A stretch of 17,735 bases of DNA, taken from positions 1 through 17,735 of the forward strand of contig JAFGOG010000102.1 in assembly GCA_016926595.1 (NCBI GenBank). The letters are read 5' to 3'. This DNA is from Anaerolineae bacterium (GTDB taxonomy: Bacteria; Chloroflexota; Anaerolineae; JAAYZQ01). Below, one piece after another: positions 6,759 through 13,999 of this stretch. The position numbers and the translations under genes are program-made. Under the pieces are notes generated by a model. The model was given only the letters and a program-made list of their open reading frames with translations. It was not told the DNA's origin and did not search any database. The first letter of the stretch is position 1; each line of letters begins with the position of its first letter.

Positions 6759-7277
6759 CTACGGCGATTGGACCCGATCTAGACACGCTTCCACAACCTG
6801 CCGGCTGGCGCCGGCAGTGAGGATACGCGGGGTAAAGCCCAGGGCTGTCCAGAAAGCGGCCGCCTGTTCATTGCCGGTGACGTAACGAAGTGATAGATCG
6901 TCTATACCCTGTGCGGCAAAGAAGCGGCACAGCTCCGCTACCAGCCGGGCGCCGACGCCGCGGCGGCGGTGATGGGGCAGGACAACGGCCTGGTCGACGA
7001 TGCCGGTGCGGCTGGGAGTGTAGGCCTTGTTGGTCACAACACGGCCATAGATCACGCCGACCACGCCGTCGGCGGCGTGGTCCGCAACCAGGGCGCAGCT
7101 ATCGGGAGCAGTCAGCCGGGCGGCGAGCTGGCCTTTGAGCTGGGCCCGCGCCTGGTCAGACATGCGCCACAGGTTAGGGTTGGACGCTTCCAGGTGATCT
7201 TGAAGGGCCAACTGAAGGGCGACCAGGTGATCCAGGTCGGCGTGGCGCGCGGGACGGATAGCATAGCCGGCATTCAT
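6759..7277 (-). CDS. GNAT-family N-acetyltransferase
   Basis: The 172-residue protein has the GNAT fold signatures. Motif A, with its acetyl-CoA pyrophosphate loop, is VLPHHRRRGVGARLV (about residues 99-113, RRGVGA loop). Motif B is NEQAAAFWTALGF towards the C terminus. The substrate could be a small molecule or a protein N terminus and cannot be named. Its ATG lies four bases after the rodA stop, so it is very likely the last gene of the mre-min-rodA transcript. I see no strong ribosome site, which suggests reinitiation after rodA. Confidence 0.88.
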   Translation of the reverse strand: MNAGYAIRPARHADLDHLVALQLALQDHLEASNPNLWRMSDQARAQLKGQLAARLTAPDSCALVADHAADGVVGVIYGRVVTNKAYTPSRTGIVDQAVVLPHHRRRGVGARLVAELCRFFAAQGIDDLSLRYVTGNEQAAAFWTALGFTPRILTAGASRQVVEACLDRVQSP

Positions 7278-7281
7278 GGGC

Positions 7282-8778
7282 CTAGTCGAACTCGAGCTTT
7301 TTGTGGCGGACGGCGACGCTCTCGACCAGGCCCATGCCGATCATGAGGGTGACCAGTGAACTGCCGCCATAGCTGACAAAGGGGAGCGGCAGGCCGGTGA
7401 CAGGCAAGAGGCCCAGGTTCATGCCGACGTTGATGGCGGCCTGGAAAAGGACTATGGCAGCCACGCCGGCGGCGATGAGCCGGCCGAAAGTGTCGCGGGA
7501 ACGCTCGGCGATGCGCAGGATACGCCACAGGATAAAGAAAAGGAGGCCGATGATAAGCACGGCTCCTAGAAAGCCAAGCTCTTCAGCGGCCACGGCAAAG
7601 ATAAAGTCGGTGTGGCGGACGCGCAAAAAGTGAAGCTGACTCTGAGTGCCGTGGGTGAGGCCTTTGCCTATCAGGCCACCGGATCCGATGCTGACAAGGG
7701 CCTGATGGATGTTAAAGTAGGAATCGGGATTGGCGGCAGGGTTGAGGAATAGCAGCAGGCGTTCGCGCATATAGTCCTGAAGGGCGAACCAGACCAGGGG
7801 GAGCGCCGCGGCAGCGCCCGCGGCCAAGATGAACCAGTGCCGGAAACGCATGCCGGCGGTCCACATCATGGCCACCCAGATGGCGATAAAGACTGTAGCG
7901 GTGCCCAGGTCAGGTTGGAGGTAGATGAGCAGTATAGGGGCGGCGATCATGCCCAGGGTGGTCAGCACCGTGCCTATCTCCTCCATGCGCTCTTCCCGGT
8001 CAGACAGGAATTTGGCCAGGACGACGATGATGAGGATCTTGGCGATTTCGGAGGGCTGTACGGCGCCGGCGCCCAACCAGCTCTGAGCGCCGCCGGAAAT
8101 CTGGCCAAGCTCAAAGACAGCGGCCAGGAGGACGACCATGACGACGTAGAGCAGATTGCGAAAGAGGTCGGTAATGCGCAGTGTGAGGCAATCCAGCAAA
8201 TACAGCACGCTGAGGCCTACCCCAAACAGATATGGAGCGAGCGACGGCAGGCGGGCCGGACCCAGCCGCACGACCAATAGCGTCCCGATCCCGGCCACAG
8301 CCAGCACGCCGACGATCACCAGCCCTCTGAAAGGGTTCCCGTTCAGGACCAGCCGCCCTGGCACAGGCTCAGATTGCGCCAGCCAGACCCTGTCAATGGC
8401 AAACACGAATAGGACAAGAACCAGGCCAATTGCCAGGGGCGGCAGGAAAGGCGCCAACTGGCTGGCTGTGAAGGCTGTAGCGTCAGTCCGCTCTAATTGC
8501 CAGGCAGCTACTGCCGCAATGTTCAGCAGCCACAGGACAAGTGGAGTGAGAAAAGAAAAGGGGTGCTGCAAGATCTCCAGGAGCCGATAGTCCACCGAAG
8601 CGACGAGCAACAACAGAACGACGCCCACCCCCAGGTACAACAACTGCCGTTGAACAGGATCGCCCACACCTAGCGTGTCGATCGTCGCGCTGTAGATCAT
8701 GATCACGCCATAGGCCGAAAGGAGCAGCAGTGCTCCTAGCAGCATCCAGTCAAATCTGCGCCAAGGACGTTTACCCAT
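7282..8778 (-). CDS. rodA: RodA-type peptidoglycan glycosyltransferase (SEDS family), enlarged
   Basis: SEDS proteins polymerise lipid II into glycan strands in the inner membrane, RodA working with PBP2 and MreBCD. Signatures are YGVIMIYSAT (about residues 23-32), GAQSWLGAGAVQPSEIAK (230-247), QPDLGT (288-293), RHTDFIFAVAAEELG with the expected catalytic Asp (Asp391), and the PLPFVSYGGSS end (464-474). It is called RodA rather than FtsW because of its place in the elongasome cluster. At 498 residues it is about 100-130 longer than usual. The excess lies between VDYRLLE (62-68) and GAQSWLG and holds roughly three to four extra hydrophobic segments. Its ATG overlaps the end of minE by eight bases, and an AGGAGG sits in the minE tail. 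Confidence 0.92.
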   Translation of the reverse strand: MGKRPWRRFDWMLLGALLLLSAYGVIMIYSATIDTLGVGDPVQRQLLYLGVGVVLLLLVASVDYRLLEILQHPFSFLTPLVLWLLNIAAVAAWQLERTDATAFTASQLAPFLPPLAIGLVLVLFVFAIDRVWLAQSEPVPGRLVLNGNPFRGLVIVGVLAVAGIGTLLVVRLGPARLPSLAPYLFGVGLSVLYLLDCLTLRITDLFRNLLYVVMVVLLAAVFELGQISGGAQSWLGAGAVQPSEIAKILIIVVLAKFLSDREERMEEIGTVLTTLGMIAAPILLIYLQPDLGTATVFIAIWVAMMWTAGMRFRHWFILAAGAAAALPLVWFALQDYMRERLLLFLNPAANPDSYFNIHQALVSIGSGGLIGKGLTHGTQSQLHFLRVRHTDFIFAVAAEELGFLGAVLIIGLLFFILWRILRIAERSRDTFGRLIAAGVAAIVLFQAAINVGMNLGLLPVTGLPLPFVSYGGSSLVTLMIGMGLVESVAVRHKKLEFD

Positions 8779-9097
8779 CGCCTCCTGCTTCAGCCTGGCT
8801 ACGGACTGCTTTGGCCTTTCCTGAGCTTCTCCTCGCCTGCTGGCGAACTGGCCCCACCACGGGAATGTCGGCAGTCAGTCGACTCTGGCGCTTACTCTGG
8901 GAAAAGGTCACCTCTACGCCATCGGGGTCGATCTCGACATATTTAGAGATCACCTTGATCATCTCATCCTTCATTGTGTCGAGCATTGCTGGCGATATGT
9001 TGATCCGATCGTGAACCAGCACCAACTGCAGCCGATCCTTGGCGACCTGGCGGCTGGTCGGTTCGTGACGTCCAAACAATCGATCTAGAAAATGCAT
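8771..9097 (-). CDS. minE: MinE, topological specificity factor for division-site selection
   Basis: The 108-residue protein has an amphipathic, membrane-binding start (MHFLDRLFGR), the MinD-binding segment AKDRLQLVLVHDR, and the conserved DEMIKVISKYVEIDPDGVEV core. MinE stimulates the MinD ATPase and so drives MinCD away from mid-cell. About 25 basic, low-complexity residues at the C terminus go beyond the usual length of near 88. A strong AGGAGG lies four bases before the ATG. The 67-bp gap to minD holds a family A palindrome. It overlaps rodA by eight bases. Confidence 0.93.
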   Translation of the reverse strand: MHFLDRLFGRHEPTSRQVAKDRLQLVLVHDRINISPAMLDTMKDEMIKVISKYVEIDPDGVEVTFSQSKRQSRLTADIPVVGPVRQQARRSSGKAKAVRSQAEAGGDG

Positions 9098-9130
9098 GAT
9101 ACCTCCTACACTGGCTCGGCTGTTGCGCTA

Positions 9131-9152
9131 CGGAGATCCCCTTTCAGGGGAT
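9131..9152 (-). repeat. Palindromic repeat, family A, between minD and minE
   Basis: The plus strand reads CGGAGATCCCC, TTTCA, GGGGAT. ATCCCC (9136-9141) pairs perfectly with GGGGAT (9147-9152). It is the cleanest copy of family A. In the operon message it would form a hairpin between minD and the minE ribosome site, where it could affect mRNA stability or the MinD:MinE ratio. That effect is an inference from position only. Confidence 0.65.
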
Positions 9153-9164
9153 TTGCTGGGCTTG

Positions 9165-9959
9165 CTATCCGCGCAGAAAGCGGGATAGACGGTCCAGCAC
9201 GTTAGCCGATTCTTTGATCGGCATGATCGGAATATCCTGTCCCATGAGACGACCGGCAATGTTGCGGAAGGCCTGGCCTGATGGCGATCTCCCATCCAAA
9301 GACACGGGACTGCCACGGTTGGTGGAAACGATGACAGCCGGATCTTCAGGTACAACTCCGATGAGGTCGATGGCCAGGATCTCTACGACGTCGGTTGTAC
9401 TGAGCATCTCTTCCCGGCGAACCATGGCTGGATTCAGGCGGTTGATGATCAGCTTGGGCGGCCCTTTCTCTTCAGCTTCGACCAAGCCGACGATGCGGTC
9501 GGCGTCGCGCACGGCCGACACCTCTGGAGTGGTAACGATGAGGACCCGATCGGCAGCCGCTATTGCGTTGCGGTAGCCTTGCTCGATGCCGGCTGGCGAG
9601 TCGACCAGGATAAAATCGAACTCGGGGCGCAACTGCGCGCACAGCTTGACCATCTGCTCCGGATTTACGGCCGACTTGTCGCGAGTTTGGGCTGCAGGCA
9701 ACAAATAGAGCTCCGACAAGCGTTTGTCGCGGATGAAGGCCTGGCGCAAACGGCAGCGACCTTCGACCACGTCTACGAGATCATAGACTATGCGGTTCTC
9801 CAAGCCCATGACGACATCCAGATTACGCAATCCAATATCGGTGTCTATGGCGATCACCCGCTTTCCAAGCATGGCCAAGGATATAGACAGGTTTGCCGTG
9901 ACGGTCGTCTTGCCGACGCCGCCCTTACCTGACGTTATAGTGACAACAATCGCGCTCAT
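9165..9959 (-). CDS. minD: MinD, septum-site-determining ATPase
   Basis: This 264-residue ParA/MinD ATPase has the deviant Walker A motif GKGGVGKTT (residues 11-19, signature Lys12 and Lys17), the switch region IDTDIGLRNLD (39-49) and DSPAGIEQG. It ends in the amphipathic membrane-targeting helix NVLDRLSRFLRG. MinD with ATP dimerises on the membrane, recruits MinC and is released by MinE. It starts 15 bases after the minC stop with a GAGGAG ribosome site. The C-terminal helix shows that it is MinD rather than a chromosome-partition ParA. Confidence 0.96.
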   Translation of the reverse strand: MSAIVVTITSGKGGVGKTTVTANLSISLAMLGKRVIAIDTDIGLRNLDVVMGLENRIVYDLVDVVEGRCRLRQAFIRDKRLSELYLLPAAQTRDKSAVNPEQMVKLCAQLRPEFDFILVDSPAGIEQGYRNAIAAADRVLIVTTPEVSAVRDADRIVGLVEAEEKGPPKLIINRLNPAMVRREEMLSTTDVVEILAIDLIGVVPEDPAVIVSTNRGSPVSLDGRSPSGQAFRNIAGRLMGQDIPIMPIKESANVLDRLSRFLRG

Positions 9960-9974
9960 GTCCAGCTCCTCTTA

Positions 9975-10652
9975 TCATTCCGACTTTTTCCAACGTTCTA
10001 CGACGATCCCTCCATCCTGCACACTGGCTTTTTCGGGAGCTTTGGGCCGCCAGCTCCGATCGGGTGGGCGAGCGATGTGCGCTCCGATACGGATCTGGTT
10101 AGGCTGCATTTGCAGGGCGCAGATGACGGCTTGTTCGTCGCCCATCGCCCCAGCATGAGCATTGCCCCTCAGCCTGCCCCAGACGACGATGTCGCCGCCG
10201 GCCACAATCTCGGCCCCCGGGTTAACGTCGCCGATCAGGGTGACGTGGCCTGGATAGTGGACCGCCTGGCCGGAGCGCAGTGTGCGGTGGACGACAATGC
10301 CGGCCATCTCCTCGAGGGAGATTGGCTCGGAGGCCGCAGCGGCGGGAGGCGCACTGGGGCGCAGGTCGACCTCCAGCTCCAGCTCACGCGCTGCCACGTA
10401 GGTCGCCGGATGGTCACCGTCGACTGCCCACAGGGTCATGCCCATCCGCTCCAAGATGGCCCCGATGGCCTGCAACTGCTCCGCGGACATCGACCGATCG
10501 CCGACCCGTAGGGCAACCCGCCCCCCTCGAAAGAAGGAAGCACGGGAGGCGAGGCGCTCCTCCATCTCACCGACCACTGCCTCAAAGGGACCAGGGCCCA
10601 GGGTGATGATCAACCCTTCACTTGTGCCTTTGATGGTTATCGATTCGGTCAT
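9975..10652 (-). CDS. minC: MinC, FtsZ-assembly inhibitor
   Basis: This 225-residue protein has an N-terminal MinC domain (about residues 1-95) and a C-terminal beta-helix MinC domain. The C-terminal domain shows RTLRSGQAVHYPG, then GDVNPGAEIVAGGDIVVWG and LRGNAHAGAMGD, which are family hallmarks. A Pro/Ala-rich linker joins them. MinD recruits it to block FtsZ rings away from mid-cell. The ATG at 10652 overlaps the mrdA stop (ATGA). The same frame stays open upstream to 11198, but that stretch lies opposite frame to PBP2 and its Arg/Pro-rich translation is spurious, so 10652 is the start. Confidence 0.94.
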   Translation of the reverse strand: MTESITIKGTSEGLIITLGPGPFEAVVGEMEERLASRASFFRGGRVALRVGDRSMSAEQLQAIGAILERMGMTLWAVDGDHPATYVAARELELEVDLRPSAPPAAAASEPISLEEMAGIVVHRTLRSGQAVHYPGHVTLIGDVNPGAEIVAGGDIVVWGRLRGNAHAGAMGDEQAVICALQMQPNQIRIGAHIARPPDRSWRPKAPEKASVQDGGIVVERWKKSE

Positions 10653-12595
10653 TTCAGCCCAAAGTAGTAACCCAGGATATCGCCAGCAATGGGGGCGGCG
10701 ACGGTGGAGCCTTCGCCGCCGCCAAAGACAAAGACGACGATGGCGATCTGGGGGTGGTCGTATGGAGCAAAGCCGACGAACCAGGCATGGGTTGGCAGAT
10801 TGCCTTCCCGGTCGCGATCGGGTAAGCGGTCGTTGTTGCGGTCGATAAAGAACTCGGCGGTGCCGGTTTTGCCGGCGACGGCGACTGTGGGCAGGGCGGC
10901 GGCGGTTGCAGTTCCGCCAGAAACTACTGCGGCGCGCATGCCCTGGCGGACGATTTCGATCTGATCGGCCTGGACGGGTAACTGGCGGATGAGATCGGGA
11001 GCAAAGGCGCGGACAACGTGGCCCTGGCTGTCGACGATATCGCGGACGACCTGAGGCCGGTAGAGGGTGCCGCCATTGGCGATGGCAGAAGTGGCGTTGA
11101 GCATTTGGAGGGGGGTGGCCAAGACAAAGCCCTGGCCAATGGCCATGTTGTAGGTGTCGCCGGTGACCCAGGATTCGCTGTAGTTGATCCGTTTCCACTT
11201 GGCGGTTGGGACGAGGCCGGCGGTCTCTGCCGGAAGGTCGATACCGGTGAGGTTGCCCAGCCCAAAAAGCTCGGCATAGTAGCCAAGCACTTGTTCGCCC
11301 AGGCCCTGGAAATGGGTGAGATAGCCGCCGCCGACCTGGTAGAAAAAGATGTCACAAGAGACGGCCAGGGCAGATATGATGTTCAGGGAGCCGTGGCTCG
11401 CGCCGTACTTGTGCGTCCAGCAGTAGAAGGGCTGGGCCAGGCTAGGATCTTCGGGATAGAAACGGTTGGGCAGCCAAAAGGTACCACGGCAGGAGAGGCG
11501 GGTGTTGGCGTCGATGACGCCTTCGGCCAGGCCGGCGGAGGCCGTGACGATTTTAAAGGTAGAGCCTGGGGCGAATTGGCCGGAGATGGCATGGTTGAGC
11601 AGGGGGCGGTTGGGGTCTGTTTGCAGGGCGGCGAGCTCTTCGGGCGAGATACCGCCGGCGAACTTGTTATCGTCGTAGGTGGGCAGCGAGACCATGGCCA
11701 GAACCTCGCCAGTTTGGGGGTTCATGGCAACGACGACGCCCTGTTTCTTGCCAATCGCCTTGATGTGGCGGCTTAGGATGTCCGTGGCGGCTTGCTGCAA
11801 GCCCAGGTCGAGGGTGAGGCGGAGGTTATTGCCCGGGACCTGTGGCTGTACCTGGCCGAGCGTCTGCACCTCACGGCCGGCTATATCGACCTCGATTAGC
11901 TTGCTGCCGTCGCGGCCGCGCAGATCCTCTTCGAAGCTGTATTCGACGCCGGTGAGCCCAACCTGGTGCTGGTTGGGATCGTAGCCGCGCGCCTGGTAAT
12001 CCTCGACCTGTTCGGCGGGTATGGGGCCGACGTAGCCAAGATAGTGAGCCAGGAGCGGACCGTACAGGTATTCACGCTGCGGGACGGCCTGAACCAGGAC
12101 GCCAGGCCAATCTAGGTGCTGCTCCTCCAAGAGTAGAGCTGTGTCGCGGGGGAGGTCTATTTTGAGCAGGACAGGACGGTAAGGAGCCAGCTCGGCCTCG
12201 CGCAGGATATCGACGAGACCCTTACTGACGGGGCGGGCCCCACTGCCCGCCTTAACGGACTGGCTGGTGAAAGGGATGTCGAGCAACCGGGCAAGTTTCA
12301 CCAGCAGGATATGGCGCTCGCCGGGATCGTCGGGCAGGTAGGCGGGGATGATCGAGACTGCGATGCGCGGCGTATTGCGCACCAGGAGATGCCCCCAGCG
12401 ATCATAGATGACGCCTCGGGGGCCAGGGCTGGACTCGAGGCGGAACCGATTATAGTCGGCTGCCTGTTGGTAATAGTCGCCCTGGATCATCTGTAGCCGC
12501 CAAAGCTGGCCGACCAACGCCAGACAGAGGAGGGCGGCGGCCAGCCGATAGGCCGATATCCTGATTCCGATCCTTCCCAATTGCGACCTAGTCAA
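10649..12595 (-). CDS. mrdA: Penicillin-binding protein 2, elongasome DD-transpeptidase
   Basis: This 648-residue class B PBP crosslinks lateral-wall peptidoglycan with RodA as partner. An N-terminal membrane anchor (about 16-35) is followed by the dimerisation domain (SSPGPRGVIYDRWG, 55-68) and the transpeptidase domain. Catalytic motifs are STFK (Ser345, Lys348), SCD (413-415, the SSD/SxN motif of PBP2) and KTGT (576-579). Between KTGTAEF and HAWFVGFAP lies an acidic loop, DRNNDRLPDRD (585-595), resembling a dockerin or EF-hand-type calcium loop. The proposed start is TTG at 12595, two bases after the mreD stop. A second in-frame TTG five codons later is possible. The 3' end overlaps minC by four bases. 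Confidence 0.95.
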   Translation of the reverse strand: MTRSQLGRIGIRISAYRLAAALLCLALVGQLWRLQMIQGDYYQQAADYNRFRLESSPGPRGVIYDRWGHLLVRNTPRIAVSIIPAYLPDDPGERHILLVKLARLLDIPFTSQSVKAGSGARPVSKGLVDILREAELAPYRPVLLKIDLPRDTALLLEEQHLDWPGVLVQAVPQREYLYGPLLAHYLGYVGPIPAEQVEDYQARGYDPNQHQVGLTGVEYSFEEDLRGRDGSKLIEVDIAGREVQTLGQVQPQVPGNNLRLTLDLGLQQAATDILSRHIKAIGKKQGVVVAMNPQTGEVLAMVSLPTYDDNKFAGGISPEELAALQTDPNRPLLNHAISGQFAPGSTFKIVTASAGLAEGVIDANTRLSCRGTFWLPNRFYPEDPSLAQPFYCWTHKYGASHGSLNIISALAVSCDIFFYQVGGGYLTHFQGLGEQVLGYYAELFGLGNLTGIDLPAETAGLVPTAKWKRINYSESWVTGDTYNMAIGQGFVLATPLQMLNATSAIANGGTLYRPQVVRDIVDSQGHVVRAFAPDLIRQLPVQADQIEIVRQGMRAAVVSGGTATAAALPTVAVAGKTGTAEFFIDRNNDRLPDRDREGNLPTHAWFVGFAPYDHPQIAIVVFVFGGGEGSTVAAPIAGDILGYYFGLK

Positions 12596-12596
12596 G

Positions 12597-13145
12597 TTAC
12601 AGTCCCGCCAGTCCGGCGTCTTGATGCCTGAAACGCCGATCTAGGGTGCGCATGGCGCCCAGTATCATCAGGCCCACCACTGTGTTCACAATAGCAGAGG
12701 GGCCGATAACGCGGACCAAGCTCCCTGACCACTCTACCCTGCTCCCCTCGGAGATCCCTTTCAGGGGGGCGGCCTGGAGGGGAGAGGCAGAAATCTGGAC
12801 GACGAACAGGAAGAGGAGGTCATAGACCACTGTGGCCAGGAAGATGGCCAACAACAACAGGAGGACGTTACGAAAGAGGAGGTTTTCTCCCAGCCCTGCC
12901 ATAAAGCCAACTGCCATGAGGGGCACGGTGGCAGCGCCAAAGGGGGCTCCGGAGAAAAGGTCGACGACGATGCCGGCGACGAATCCCCACAGCAGGCCCT
13001 GCCGCGAGCCGCGCAAGAGTCCCCAACTGACGACGAGGAGAAGGGGTATGTCGGGAAATACGCCCCAGATGGTAAGGCGGGGGATGAGGGTGGCCTGGAG
13101 GAGGCCGACGATGGCGAAGAATGGGACAAGCAGGTAGATGGTCAT
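12597..13145 (-). CDS. mreD: MreD, rod-shape-determining membrane protein
   Basis: The 182-residue protein has about five to six hydrophobic helices and the family pattern near the N terminus (LIPRLTIWGVFPDIPLLLVV, then GFVAGIVVDLFSG). It is an inner-membrane scaffold of the elongasome between MreC and PBP2/RodA. The start overlaps the mreC stop (ATGA). An unusual stretch, PLKGISE (residues 127-133) in the loop between the last two helix groups, is encoded by a family A palindrome (12749-12767). The gene therefore seems to carry the repeat in frame. Confidence 0.92.
   Translation of the reverse strand: MTIYLLVPFFAIVGLLQATLIPRLTIWGVFPDIPLLLVVSWGLLRGSRQGLLWGFVAGIVVDLFSGAPFGAATVPLMAVGFMAGLGENLLFRNVLLLLLAIFLATVVYDLLFLFVVQISASPLQAAPLKGISEGSRVEWSGSLVRVIGPSAIVNTVVGLMILGAMRTLDRRFRHQDAGLAGL
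12749..12767 (-). repeat. Palindromic repeat, family A, inside mreD
   Basis: The plus strand reads CGGAGATCCCTTTCAGGGG. It is the same as the copy at 9131-9150 except for one missing C in the left arm. It lies wholly inside the mreD reading frame and encodes about seven residues of a loop. Confidence 0.6.
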
Positions 13146-13975
13146 TTTGGTTCTTCTATCGGAAAGCCGGTGATGATCAGGACCATTTCCAGGTGGTAGA
13201 AGTCGACGGTAGGCTGGACGACGGCGGTCTGGTAGAGGTCATAGTCGTTGCGCTGGACGGAGGTGATTTGGCCAATGAGGATCTGGCGGGGCAAGTTTCC
13301 GCCCAGGCCGGAAGTAAAGACGGTATCGCCGACGCTGACGGTGTCGCTCTGTGGGATGTCGCGCATGACAGGCAGGCCGTCGGGCCGGCCCTGGAGCAGG
13401 CCTGTGGCGCGGGTAGATTGGGTGATGGCGTTGACTGTGCTGCTTACGTCGGTGATGAGCAGGACGCGCGACCAGTTATCGCCGACGTCAGAGATGCGCC
13501 CTACCAGGCCTCGGTTGGTGACAACGGGCATGTTGCGAGCGACGCCTGCCTTGCGGCCGACGTCGAGGGTAAGGGTGCGCTGCAGGTTGGTGGGATCGCG
13601 GCCGATGACGAGGCCGATTACGTGTGCGCCCTGGATGTCAAAGGATGGGTAGCTCTGGGCAAAGTTGAGGAGGTCGCGCTGGAGGGCGGCCTCGACCTCT
13701 ACCTCGCGCAGGCGGACGATCTCCAGCAGCAGGCGGGCATTTTCTGCCTCCAGCTCTTCGTTGCGCTGGCGAAGTTGGCTCAGGTCACGGGCTGTCTGAC
13801 TCAAGGCGCCGACCTGGGCCAGGAGCTGGCTGATGCCTTTTTGTAGGGGGGCGGCGGCATGCGACAGGAGAGCTTCGACGGGCTGCCAGAGGCCGGCGCG
13901 CTGGATGATGAGGCCGGCCAGGACGGCTGCTATTAACAGGTAGGGGATAAACCTGCGCAAGCGCTCGCGTCTCAT
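13142..13975 (-). CDS. mreC: MreC, rod-shape-determining protein
   Basis: The 277-residue protein starts in the cytoplasm with a short Arg-rich end (MRRERLRR). A membrane helix follows (about 9-27), then a coiled coil (about 58-95, rich in Leu, Glu, Arg), then the periplasmic beta-domain pair. VIGRDPTNLQRTLTLDVGR, then NRGLVGRISDVG and DTVFTSGLGGNLPR are typical of MreC. It binds PBP2 and links MreB to wall synthesis. It lies 24 bases after mreB and overlaps mreD by four bases. I see no clear ribosome site before the ATG; another ATG 13 bases upstream is out of frame. Confidence 0.95.
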   Translation of the reverse strand: MRRERLRRFIPYLLIAAVLAGLIIQRAGLWQPVEALLSHAAAPLQKGISQLLAQVGALSQTARDLSQLRQRNEELEAENARLLLEIVRLREVEVEAALQRDLLNFAQSYPSFDIQGAHVIGLVIGRDPTNLQRTLTLDVGRKAGVARNMPVVTNRGLVGRISDVGDNWSRVLLITDVSSTVNAITQSTRATGLLQGRPDGLPVMRDIPQSDTVSVGDTVFTSGLGGNLPRQILIGQITSVQRNDYDLYQTAVVQPTVDFYHLEMVLIITGFPIEEPK

Positions 13976-13999
13976 GGGTGGATCTCATGGGGGGCGGAC

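Noticed and set aside
9975..11198. A 407-residue open frame ending in MinC
   Set aside because: The first 180 or so codons run through the PBP2 gene in another frame and give an Arg/Pro/His-rich translation. MinC starts at 10652 with an ATGA overlap.
11018..11776. A 252-residue plus-strand open frame opposite PBP2
   Set aside because: It is antisense to clear PBP2 coding sequence, lacks a ribosome site and shows no recognisable domain. Long antisense frames are expected in GC-rich genes.
13121..13846. A 241-residue plus-strand open frame opposite mreC
   Set aside because: It is antisense to conserved MreC coding sequence and has acidic low-complexity composition typical of a shadow frame.
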